Assembly: GCF_001043025.1 (NCBI RefSeq)
Contig: NZ_JYLD01000017.1
Span: 1 to 64,000 of the forward strand
Origin: Pseudomonas helleri
GTDB taxonomy: Bacteria > Pseudomonadota > Gammaproteobacteria > Pseudomonadales > Pseudomonadaceae
Direction: 5' to 3'
Length of the DNA: 64,000 bases
The notes below the pieces were generated by a model. It did not search any database, was not told where the DNA came from, and saw only the letters and a list, made by a program, of their open reading frames with translations. Every line of letters begins with the position of its first letter. The first letter of the stretch is position 1. Positions 1 to 7,844 of this stretch are shown here, piece by piece. The translations under genes were made by a program, and so were the position numbers.

Positions 1-43
1 GCCATTTCATGGGTGAGGGACAGGGCTTTTGATAGGCGCATAA

Positions 44-77
44 AAAATCCGATGCTCGTTTCCAAGCATCGGATTTT
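44..77. terminator. Bidirectional intrinsic terminator
   Basis: A perfect 13-bp stem (arms 44-56 and 65-77, AAAATCCGATGCT) encloses an 8-nt loop. On the minus strand it is followed by a run of six T, on the plus strand by four T. It lies downstream of the minus-strand toxin-antitoxin pair and probably ends that transcript, and perhaps also a plus-strand transcript entering from outside the window. Confidence 0.75.
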
Positions 78-188
78 GCGGCCTGTGGGCTAAAGGTCAA
101 TGCGTCAGTCTTAACTGACTGGCATTACCCTAGGGCGTCTTTTTTTGCGCCTAAAATTAACTGAATTAAAGGCCTTCACACCTCAGCA

Positions 189-473
189 TCAGATAGCCTG
201 CAGGTCCCGCAGCGCTTCTGGATGCTGACTTGCCACCCTTAACAGCGTCTGTGCCGCACCCGCTGGTCTGCGGCGGCCTTGCTCCCAATCTTGCAACGTA
301 CGCAGGCTGACACCTAGAAGCTGCGCAAATGCACTTTGAGATAATCCGACTTTAGCTCTCGCCTCAGCGGCGACAGAAAGTGTCACCTCAGTTGCGCGCG
401 CCGCCTTGCCGGCTTTCATTTGGCGAACAGAAGCCAACAAGTCTTTCTGGAAATTTTCCATTTCATGATCCAT
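189..473 (-). CDS. XRE-family antitoxin (HigA-like)
   Basis: A 94-residue protein with a Cro/C1-type helix-turn-helix in its second half (about residues 40-75; GLSQSAFAQLLGVS followed by LRTLQDWEQGRR). It is the second gene of a two-gene operon. Its ATG lies upstream of the toxin stop, overlapping it by 11 bp, so translation is probably coupled. The toxin-first order is that of HigBA modules. Its expected role is to neutralise the toxin and repress the operon through the palindrome at 790-806. An alternative start is Met5. The family assignment is solid; the exact subfamily (HigA or NadS type) is not certain. Confidence 0.8.
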   Translation of the reverse strand: MDHEMENFQKDLLASVRQMKAGKAARATEVTLSVAAEARAKVGLSQSAFAQLLGVSLRTLQDWEQGRRRPAGAAQTLLRVASQHPEALRDLQAI

Positions 474-780
474 TACTGATCTCCTCTTTCAATTGATTCA
501 GGAAGGCGATCGGCAGGTTGTCAAACTTCGCCTTGGCGTAGGCGATCAGCAACCATATATGCCCTTCAGCAAGCGCGTTGTAATAGATAACCCGCGTACC
601 ACCACGCTTACCCATCCCACCACGAGACCAACGTACCTTACGTAACCCACCGCAGCCGGGAATCACTTCGCCTACGAACGGATTCACCGCCAACCACGCG
701 ATAAATTCCTGGCGCTCATCATCACGCCATATGGATTCGGCGTAACGCTTGAAAATTTCGGTTTCGACGATCGTATACAT
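463..780 (-). CDS. RelE/HigB-superfamily toxin
   Basis: A 105-residue protein read from the ATG at 778-780, giving MYTIVETEIFKRY. An upstream in-frame ATG at 816 would read through the operator palindrome, so it was not chosen. It has the basic, compact pattern of RelE-fold mRNA interferases: an early FIAWLAVNP segment, then GLRKVRW, RGGTRVIYY and a C-terminal WLLIAYAKAKFDNL strand-helix. Such toxins cut mRNA, often on the ribosome, when the antitoxin is degraded. It is the first gene of the pair and overlaps the antitoxin gene. Function is inferred from family and context. Confidence 0.78.
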   Translation of the reverse strand: MYTIVETEIFKRYAESIWRDDERQEFIAWLAVNPFVGEVIPGCGGLRKVRWSRGGMGKRGGTRVIYYNALAEGHIWLLIAYAKAKFDNLPIAFLNQLKEEISNGS

Positions 781-789
781 GGCGAAAAT

Positions 790-806
790 ATACGGCAAAG
801 CCGTAT
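790..806. promoter_or_regulatory. Palindromic operator of the toxin-antitoxin operon
   Basis: A perfect inverted repeat, ATACGGC-aaa-GCCGTAT, lies 9 bp upstream of the toxin ATG. Its position and symmetry fit autorepression by the HTH antitoxin. Confidence 0.6.
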
Positions 807-1385
807 GGACGTACAAGGCACGCTGGTCGGGTGATTTACGTTCAACGCCGTGCCATCCATACCGTCAAGCCTGCTCAAAGTATCTTGCAGCTACCTGATG
901 ACCAATGAGGGCGGGGTTATAACGCCTTAATCGCACATCTCTGTGTCGAAAGTTTGGGGGCATGATTCAACCGGCTAGTACTTTTCATACAACACCGACA
1001 CTTAGATAACTCTCTACACGTGGCACCCAGTACTCACGTACATACTCAGCTAACGCAAATCCCCCAGCCCACCAAATAGCTTTCTGCCAAACACCCAAGA
1101 AGCCCGCCCCGTGCGTGCTTTCTTGTTTCTGGCTATCCGCCGCCCTCCCTCTCATCACACCCGCCATGTATTACCCCTGCACCAACACATAATTTGAAGC
1201 CGTGGGGCATGCGCAGACACAGTCCCAAGAGGCGATATTCCACTTTCAATCAAGCATGAACTGGACAAAAAGCGCAGCCAATGGACCAATCACGCACGGA
1301 TTTTTCTTAGCCACCAATTTGTCATCTTTGGTATCAGTTCGATACAGATAGTAGGCAGCCTTAACGTTATCGATGAGGCTGAACC
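807..1385. other. Intergenic region between toxin operon and autotransporter
   Basis: Apart from the doubtful 60-residue frame at 985-1167, no gene is seen here. It must hold the promoter for the toxin operon at its left end and for the autotransporter at its right end. No convincing -35/-10 pair or terminator was found. Confidence 0.4.
985..1167 (-). CDS. Possible small hypothetical protein
   Basis: A 60-residue frame preceded by a good ribosome-binding site (AGGGG, 8 nt before the ATG on the minus strand). The second half is rich in aromatic and aliphatic residues (WQKAIWWAGGFALAEY), suggesting a short membrane-associated helix. No family is recognised and no operon partner is present. It may be a chance frame in an otherwise empty 600-bp gap. 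Confidence 0.25.
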   Translation of the reverse strand: MAGVMRGRAADSQKQESTHGAGFLGVWQKAIWWAGGFALAEYVREYWVPRVESYLSVGVV

Positions 1386-3311
1386 ATGCTGCAACGTTCT
1401 CTGTACTCGCTGTCCATTTTGAGTCTTTCCATCGTCGCGGCTCACGCCGTCGGGGGTGAAGCCCTTAATACTCCGCGCCTGAGCAGCATGGACAACTTCC
1501 GCGACGTGGCCGGCACCACCACTGCTCGTTCCACAGCCCACGATGGCACCCTGCGGGCGGGTGTGTTTTATCGCTCGAATGCGCTGACGCCATCGGCTGC
1601 GGATCTGGCCACGCTTGATAGCTTGGGCATCAAGGCGGTGTATGACTTACGCACACCCGGCGAAATCTCGACAGCGCCTGACGCGCCGCTCACTGGCGCT
1701 ACTTATCAAAATATCGACATCCTCGGTGCCGCCACGTCGGGGGCAAATATCACTACCGCTGCAATCCTTAATGCACCGGATTCTGCTGCAGCCATGAAGT
1801 TGATGCAGGAGACCAATCGCGCTTTTGTCGGCGATGCCGGAATGCGCGCGCAGTTCGGTACGCTGTTCAATGAACTGGCCAGCGTTGATGCGGCGCAGTT
1901 GCTGCATTGCACTGCCGGCAAAGACCGCACAGGGTGGGCAGCAGCCGTTCTGCAGAGCATCGCAGGCGTCGACAGCGCGACGATTATGAGTGATTACCTG
2001 GCGACCAATGAATACTCTGCCGAGCGTATAGCTGCGACGTTGAAAGCCATGCCGCCGAGCATGGCAAGCATCTACGCTCCGTTACTCGGTGTAGATGCGA
2101 GCTACCTGCAGGCTGGGCTGGACCAGGTCAGTGCCCAATACGGCAGCATGGATAATTACCTCAAGCAAGGGTTGGGATTATCACAAGAAACTATCTACGT
2201 GTTGCGGGCCAAAATGGTCGAGTACAACAGTTTGCCTGGGCAAGCAGGGATGGTGGGTAACTCGGCGGCTGGTGCGAAGCTGCTACAGCAATTGCAGAAC
2301 ACCCGCTTGTCCGGCACCTACACGGCTTACAACTATTACTTGCAGGCTGCCATCGACAACCAAAATCTGGACGGTGTCGAGTCCACCGTTGGGGGCCAGG
2401 TCCACGCTGACGCCGCCAGCTATCTGCTGCGCCAGAATGCTTTGATTGATCAATCTGCGGCACCTTACGCAAGCGGTACCGATCTCAAAATGGGTCAATA
2501 CCGATTGTGGTCCACCACACTGACAGATTACCTCGGCACTGATGGCTCCTCGCACACTCAAAGCAGTAACGAACACAACCAAGGTTTAATGCTGGGAGCA
2601 ACCCAGCGCTTCTCAGAGCAATTGAGTGGCCGGGCAAGTGTTGGTTATAGCCAAGGTAAAGTCGGTGGCGCGGGTGGCTCGGTCGACACCGATTTGACCT
2701 TCTTCAACCTCGGCGCTCGTTACGCGCTGGAGAGGTTAGAACAGGGCCTTTTCGTCGACGCCAATGCCAGCGCAGGCTATTTCGACTACGACAGCAAACG
2801 GGAACTAGGCGGTGGTCTCGGTACTGCCCAAGGGGACAGCCATGGCAAGCTCGTCGGGGCGACGCTTTTGTTTGGCTATCGTGCTCCCGTCAGCGGCATG
2901 ATTTTCGAGCCCGGCCTTGGTGTACGCATCAGCCACCTGGACCAAGCGAGCTTTAAGGAAAAAGGCAGCGAGTTGGCACTTGATGTCGACAGCAACAAGC
3001 AAACCCGCCGCAGCGCCTTGGCCAAGCTGGATGTGTCGTTTGCGCCTATTAGCCTGGGCAATTGGCAACTAGTGCCTGGCGTTAGGGTGGGGTATGAGCA
3101 CACGCTCGGCGATCGTGACGTGCAAAGCAGTGGGCAACTGCTCGGTCTGAATATCGAGCAACGTGCTGCTTTCGACAGCCGTGATCAGTTCACAGGGGGC
3201 GTCAATCTCATGGCCAAACTTGGCGCGCTGAGCCTGGGTGCTGACATGAATGCAAGCGCCGGTGGTAGCCACGGCTTTGGGGGTAATCTCAAGGCCAGCT
3301 ATGCGTTCTGA
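1386..3311 (+). CDS. Autotransporter with secreted tyrosine-phosphatase domain
   Basis: A 641-residue protein. An N-terminal signal peptide (residues 1-21, MLQRSLYSLSILSLSIVAAHA) is followed by a Y_phosphatase3/LipA-MptpB type phosphatase domain (about 30-290). The active-site loop HCTAGKDRTG lies at residues 174-183, with nucleophile Cys175 and Arg181 (CX5R). A classical autotransporter beta-barrel (about 370-641) ends in the outer-membrane signature SYAF. The passenger is predicted to reach the cell surface and dephosphorylate phosphotyrosine or phosphoinositide substrates. Bacterial phosphatases of this class are usually cytosolic or freely secreted. A stem-loop separates it from a convergent AraC-type regulator, which may control it. 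Domain calls are strong; the substrate is unknown. Confidence 0.85.
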   Translation: MLQRSLYSLSILSLSIVAAHAVGGEALNTPRLSSMDNFRDVAGTTTARSTAHDGTLRAGVFYRSNALTPSAADLATLDSLGIKAVYDLRTPGEISTAPDAPLTGATYQNIDILGAATSGANITTAAILNAPDSAAAMKLMQETNRAFVGDAGMRAQFGTLFNELASVDAAQLLHCTAGKDRTGWAAAVLQSIAGVDSATIMSDYLATNEYSAERIAATLKAMPPSMASIYAPLLGVDASYLQAGLDQVSAQYGSMDNYLKQGLGLSQETIYVLRAKMVEYNSLPGQAGMVGNSAAGAKLLQQLQNTRLSGTYTAYNYYLQAAIDNQNLDGVESTVGGQVHADAASYLLRQNALIDQSAAPYASGTDLKMGQYRLWSTTLTDYLGTDGSSHTQSSNEHNQGLMLGATQRFSEQLSGRASVGYSQGKVGGAGGSVDTDLTFFNLGARYALERLEQGLFVDANASAGYFDYDSKRELGGGLGTAQGDSHGKLVGATLLFGYRAPVSGMIFEPGLGVRISHLDQASFKEKGSELALDVDSNKQTRRSALAKLDVSFAPISLGNWQLVPGVRVGYEHTLGDRDVQSSGQLLGLNIEQRAAFDSRDQFTGGVNLMAKLGALSLGADMNASAGGSHGFGGNLKASYAF

Positions 3312-3322
3312 GTGACAGGGCA

Positions 3323-3363
3323 GCGGCCTCGACTCGCGATCAAGTCGCTAGCGTCGAGGCCGC
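3323..3363. terminator. Stem-loop between convergent genes
   Basis: An 11-bp perfect stem (GCGGCCTCGAC at 3323-3333 with its complement at 3353-3363) lies between the autotransporter and the AraC-type gene. It overlaps the last codons and stop of the latter. There is no T-tract, so it may act as a bidirectional or Rho-assisted terminator. Confidence 0.5.
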
Positions 3364-4331
3364 TTGCCTGACTTTACATCGGCGGGTCTAAGACCATATG
3401 CACTCTGAAAGTACTGGCAAAATCGGCCGACATTGCTGAAACCAAAGCGCAAGGCAACGTGCGCGACTGACGCTCCTGCCCCGTACGCCAGAGCATCGTA
3501 GGCATACTGCAACCGCACTTGGCGTTGATAGCTCACAATGGATACGCCCATAAACCGCCGAAATCCTTCCTGTAAAGAGCGGTGACTGACGTTGCTCAGT
3601 CGCGCAAGGTCAACGCCACTGAGCAACTGCTCGGGGTGCGCCTGAATGTACTCAACCGCCAACTTCACATGCCGGGGCGCAATCATCGGGGCAGGCAGCC
3701 GCAGTGCTTGAGTGAAGTTGTGAGGCCAGGTTTCCAGTACCGCATCGATCAACATTTCTCGTAGCCGAGAAGGCATCAACGTACCGGCGTGAATCAACGC
3801 ATCGAACTCAACCCCTGTGGCCATGGCGATCAACCCCTTAACGCCCTGGAGCGCTGGATTTTGCAAATCCACAGTCGAGTCAAAAACCAGCCGCTGCAAA
3901 ACCGGCTTACCTATAAGTGTCGATAAACGCTCAGTAAGCACCCCTCGATTGAGTGAAATCCCATGGTGAGCATGGTTATCGATAAACCGCATCGAGCGAA
4001 TGTCAGCCTTATCAATCGCCAAGCCGGTTTGTGGAGCACCACATGATTCGGACGTGTGATTGAAGACAATCCGGCCCTCGGTGGGAATGACGAAGGTGAT
4101 CTCATCCATGGGGTCAGGCAAAGTTACTGTGAAATTGCCTTGATAATGCAGGCGACGGAAACTGACCCCTTCGTGCCTACCGTAGACTCCGCCAATGATG
4201 ATATTGGGAGTTTGGGAGGCAAGGTCAGGGTAACCGTTACCAAACATCTTTGAGAACCGGGCAAAAAAGTCGTCCGACTTGAGATTATCGGCACGCAAAA
4301 TTATTCGCTGGCGCGTAGAGACTGAAAACAC
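3348..4331 (-). CDS. AraC-family transcriptional regulator
   Basis: A 327-residue protein with a C-terminal double helix-turn-helix (about 220-320: VDLARLSNVSHRSLQEGFRRF, then VAHVALRFGFSNVGRFCQYF). The N-terminal domain resembles the AraC-binding-like domain of AraC_binding_2 regulators. It is convergent to the phosphatase autotransporter and divergent from the GTPase operon. The 267-bp gap at 4332-4598 therefore holds the promoters of both this gene and that operon; the short frame in that gap does not look real. The inducer is unknown. Confidence 0.85.
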   Translation of the reverse strand: MFSVSTRQRIILRADNLKSDDFFARFSKMFGNGYPDLASQTPNIIIGGVYGRHEGVSFRRLHYQGNFTVTLPDPMDEITFVIPTEGRIVFNHTSESCGAPQTGLAIDKADIRSMRFIDNHAHHGISLNRGVLTERLSTLIGKPVLQRLVFDSTVDLQNPALQGVKGLIAMATGVEFDALIHAGTLMPSRLREMLIDAVLETWPHNFTQALRLPAPMIAPRHVKLAVEYIQAHPEQLLSGVDLARLSNVSHRSLQEGFRRFMGVSIVSYQRQVRLQYAYDALAYGAGASVAHVALRFGFSNVGRFCQYFQSAYGLRPADVKSGKRPRR

Positions 4332-4598
4332 CTTGGCTTAAACCTTGGAATGTTAACGCTATAGATGTTAATGACCTTAGCAATGGCTTGTGACAAGTTT
4401 GTTGCCGCGCATTTAGTCAATCGTATGTGGGGCCTCCTACGCGCGGGTATCGTCGCTGTTCAGTCGTTTAACAAAATTTACCCATGGAACACTTCGGGGT
4501 CGATTGCCTGCAACTTGGGCTTTCTCATAGAGTACCCGCCACAACTTCTCACAGGCGCTGCTCCCAAAGCAGCATGACCATGGACAGGTAGAACTCAC

Positions 4599-7500
4599 AT
4601 GCTCCAACCCTTCAGCTTCCGGACTTCATCCTCTGCAAGCCCCGACACCACAGAAGCCAACATTTTCATCCATGGTTACAGCGCCGGGCACAGTGACAAA
4701 GACCAACAGTTTTTACTCGAAAAAATCCCCACTCAACTCAGTCATTACACCAACATCTTTGCGTTCTGGCCCTCAAGTCACTACCTGCACTTTGATAAGT
4801 CCTCACTCTGGGCGCTTGGCACCGCCGGTCTTTCCTTCGGGACAGGAAGTCCTGTCTGGTCTTTTGGTTACTGGGGCGTTGCGGGGTCTTTTGCCAAAGA
4901 CCGGATGAAAAACTTTACTGATGCCCGCTCACGCGCAGAAAGAATGGGCGTGGTGCTGCTCGAGCAATTGAAAGAGTACCTGCGCGACAACCATCCGCAG
5001 ATCAACACGATCAACCTGATTGGTCATTCGCTCGGTGGCAGGGTTGTTATCAGCACGTTGAGAGCCTTCACCCACAAACAGCCGCTGGCGATCAACGATG
5101 TGCTCCTGATGGCTGCCGCCGTCGAAGTAACCCCTGTCGAAGCGCGCGCAATGCGCAGCCTGCTCCAGGGGCGACTGATCAACGCCTATTCCAAAAAAGA
5201 CAGGACCCTTCTGTTGAATTGGGGTGAGACCTGTCTTGGGCGTAACGACGTTGAACATTTCGAGAGCGTCGAGATGAACGACTTCGGCCATACCGATTAC
5301 TGGGAGCGGCTACCTGAAGTGTTGGCCGAAACACGATTTAAAGTGCCCACGCACATCTCGCCAACCCAAGTTCAAGAGCCTGCAGCCACAGTCTCGCCCC
5401 TCTTTGCCCCAGAAGAACCAGATGCCGAGCATGAGATGACACTCAAACTAGATAGCCCTGAGGATGTTTATCAACATATCAATGACGAGCTGACACTGCT
5501 CATCGGCGAACTGAGCCAGCCCTCAGCCGACGAAGCACTCAAGCAGGCACAGCGTGAGGCACACAAACGGCTCACTGAGCATCAGGCCATATTGCTCAAA
5601 CGACTGGCTGAGCTGGAGCAAAATGCTGAGTGGAATACGTTCACCATTGCTTTCTATGGCGAAACCGGCGCGGGTAAATCGACCCTCATCGAGACTTTAC
5701 GTATTTTGCTTCAAGAGCCCAGTAAGCAGGCCAGTCAACAGGCGTTCAGTGAATTACGTGAGCAGTACGGCCTCAGCGAGGACAACCTCCAGCGGCTGCA
5801 ACAACGCATTGAGTTAACCGAAGCCCGACTCAGCGAGCTGACGCAAGAGTTGAGCGCCACATTACAACGTTACGAGCCTCCCCATCGGGAGGCACAAAGC
5901 GCTCTCGACCAAGCCAACGCTCGCTCTAGCGACTTGACACAACGGTTAGGGCACACGCTTGAGCAGCACGAGCAACTGCACGCCAATGCTCTGGATGCAG
6001 TCACGCACCTGCAAGCCCTGCTCGCCGAGCGTAAAAGCACGGCATCACTCTGGCAAAAACTGCTGAATCGGTTCCGGAAAATGCCCGAAGAGATCCAGTT
6101 AGGTCAGGCTACTGATGCGCTGACGGCAGCCACAGCGACACGCGACAGCACCGCTGCGACCCTGGCCGAGGAGCAACATAAAGCCCAACAGGAGCAACGT
6201 GTTCTTGAGCGCCAGCTAGGCGAAATCGTAGCAACACGCGACCAAGCCTGTACGGCACTAGGCGAGCAACAGACAGAGACCGCGCACCATCAACACACCC
6301 TGATCCAACAACGTCAAAACAATGAAAGCCAATCTGCACAATTACTCGTGCAATTAGAGAGTCTGGCTGACGGTGAAATCATCGGCGATGGCAGGGCCGA
6401 CTACACCCGGCAGACACAGCGATATGATCTTGAGCTGAACGGCCAGCCTTTCGCCCTGTTGGATGTACCTGGAATAGAGGGTAAAGAAGGTTTGGTACTC
6501 AGCGAGATAGAACGCGCTGTTCAGACCGCTCACGCCGTTTTTTATGTCACTAACCAGCCCGCTCCACCTCAAACAGGAGACGCGCAACGTCAGGGCACAT
6601 TGGAAAAGATCAAACAACACTTGGGTGCACAAACCGAGGTGTGGACAATCTTCAACAAAAAAATTACCAATCCCAAGCAGTCATTGACGGGCCGACCGCT
6701 GATTTCAGACGACGAGAACAACAGCCTCGCCGGGTTGAACGAGAAAATGCGTGAGCAGCTTGGCAAGCACTACCAGGAAGTGTTCCCGCTCACAGCACTG
6801 CCAGCGTTCCTTGCGTCAACCGACCACTTCGTACCGGGCTCGCAGAACGCCAAGCGCCGAAGCAAGGTGCTTTCAGACTTTAGTTCCGATCAATTGCTGG
6901 AAAAGTCTGGCGTGCGCGCCTTCCTTCAGTTGCTCGGCGGCCCATTGATCGGCAATGGAAAAACCAAAATCATTCGGGCCAACTTCAACAAGGCCAATGA
7001 GGCGCTCAATCACACCCAAGAAACCCTGTCGGGCATTCAACAGACCCTGACTGCGCTCTCGAAAAAGCTCGGCCAAGAAGAGCTAAGCGCCAAGAGTCAA
7101 TTGAACAGCAGCTTCCTGGCTCTTAAAAAACGTCTGGAGTCGTGCAGCGAAACGTTGATCGACGACTTCGCCAGCAAGGTACGCACTCTCGTCTATGCAC
7201 GTATTGAAGACGATATTAGTAATGATGATTTTAAAAATGAGCTGGGCAGCCAGCTTAAATCCCAGCAGCGACGCCTGAGCAAACTCCTCCCCAAGGCGTT
7301 GAATGTAGAGGTTGGCAAGTTCCAGAGCGCGGCCGAAGACATCCTTGCTCGCTTCGAAAAACATGCGCAAGAGCTGACGATGAGCTATGCAAAGCTTGGC
7401 AGTACACGGCTGAACGAACATTTCGACCTCAAGATTAAAATAGACAACGGCGTCAATGTGGCGGGTTTGTTAGGTGGGCTACTCGGTATCGCAGCGGCGC

Positions 7501-7844
7501 CTTTCACTGGCGGTGCCAGCCTATGGATCGCAGGGGCCGCCGTTGTATCCGTGCTGGTGTCTATTGGCAAAGCCGTGTGGAGCGCCTTTAGCTCGGACTA
7601 CAAAAAATCTCAGCAACGCGAAGCCACTGAGAAAAACCTCCGTACTGCCACCGAGCAATTACGTGCAGCACTGCGCGATAACCTGAAAATAGCTATCAGC
7701 GACATGCACAACACTATCGCCCAGCTCGATCTGGCACTTGAAGCACCTGCCAAACAGGCCGCTGCGCAGGTGCAAACGCTGGCTCGTTGTACCCATCGTT
7801 TGAAAAACCTCTCCCGCCAAATCGAAACCGCAGGAAATCTGTAA
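4599..7844 (+). CDS. Alpha/beta-hydrolase fused to coiled-coil GTPase (dynamin-like)
   Basis: A 1081-residue fusion. An alpha/beta-hydrolase (about 20-260) has oxyanion loop FIHGYSAG (His25-Gly26), nucleophile Ser144 in GHSLGG (142-147) and probable catalytic His231 in FGHTDYW, like the DUF726/DUF900 lipase-like families. Next comes a G domain with P-loop GETGAGKS (354-361), a switch I-like ADYTRQT, G3 DVPG (622-625) and a weak G4 FNKK (685-688). About 230 residues of heptad-rich coiled coil are inserted between P-loop and switch I. The C-terminal part has helical segments and a hydrophobic hairpin (954-997, Gly/Ala/Val rich), as in membrane-inserting dynamin-like proteins. Its stop overlaps the next ATG (TAATG). 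It is probably a partner of the downstream GTPase in a membrane-acting stress or antiphage module. No experimental homologue is identified with certainty. Confidence 0.75.
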   Translation: MLQPFSFRTSSSASPDTTEANIFIHGYSAGHSDKDQQFLLEKIPTQLSHYTNIFAFWPSSHYLHFDKSSLWALGTAGLSFGTGSPVWSFGYWGVAGSFAKDRMKNFTDARSRAERMGVVLLEQLKEYLRDNHPQINTINLIGHSLGGRVVISTLRAFTHKQPLAINDVLLMAAAVEVTPVEARAMRSLLQGRLINAYSKKDRTLLLNWGETCLGRNDVEHFESVEMNDFGHTDYWERLPEVLAETRFKVPTHISPTQVQEPAATVSPLFAPEEPDAEHEMTLKLDSPEDVYQHINDELTLLIGELSQPSADEALKQAQREAHKRLTEHQAILLKRLAELEQNAEWNTFTIAFYGETGAGKSTLIETLRILLQEPSKQASQQAFSELREQYGLSEDNLQRLQQRIELTEARLSELTQELSATLQRYEPPHREAQSALDQANARSSDLTQRLGHTLEQHEQLHANALDAVTHLQALLAERKSTASLWQKLLNRFRKMPEEIQLGQATDALTAATATRDSTAATLAEEQHKAQQEQRVLERQLGEIVATRDQACTALGEQQTETAHHQHTLIQQRQNNESQSAQLLVQLESLADGEIIGDGRADYTRQTQRYDLELNGQPFALLDVPGIEGKEGLVLSEIERAVQTAHAVFYVTNQPAPPQTGDAQRQGTLEKIKQHLGAQTEVWTIFNKKITNPKQSLTGRPLISDDENNSLAGLNEKMREQLGKHYQEVFPLTALPAFLASTDHFVPGSQNAKRRSKVLSDFSSDQLLEKSGVRAFLQLLGGPLIGNGKTKIIRANFNKANEALNHTQETLSGIQQTLTALSKKLGQEELSAKSQLNSSFLALKKRLESCSETLIDDFASKVRTLVYARIEDDISNDDFKNELGSQLKSQQRRLSKLLPKALNVEVGKFQSAAEDILARFEKHAQELTMSYAKLGSTRLNEHFDLKIKIDNGVNVAGLLGGLLGIAAAPFTGGASLWIAGAAVVSVLVSIGKAVWSAFSSDYKKSQQREATEKNLRTATEQLRAALRDNLKIAISDMHNTIAQLDLALEAPAKQAAAQVQTLARCTHRLKNLSRQIETAGNL

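Noticed and set aside
4365..4577. 70-codon plus-strand frame before the GTPase operon
   Set aside because: No ribosome-binding site of note, no protein-like pattern, and it occupies the promoter gap between divergent genes.
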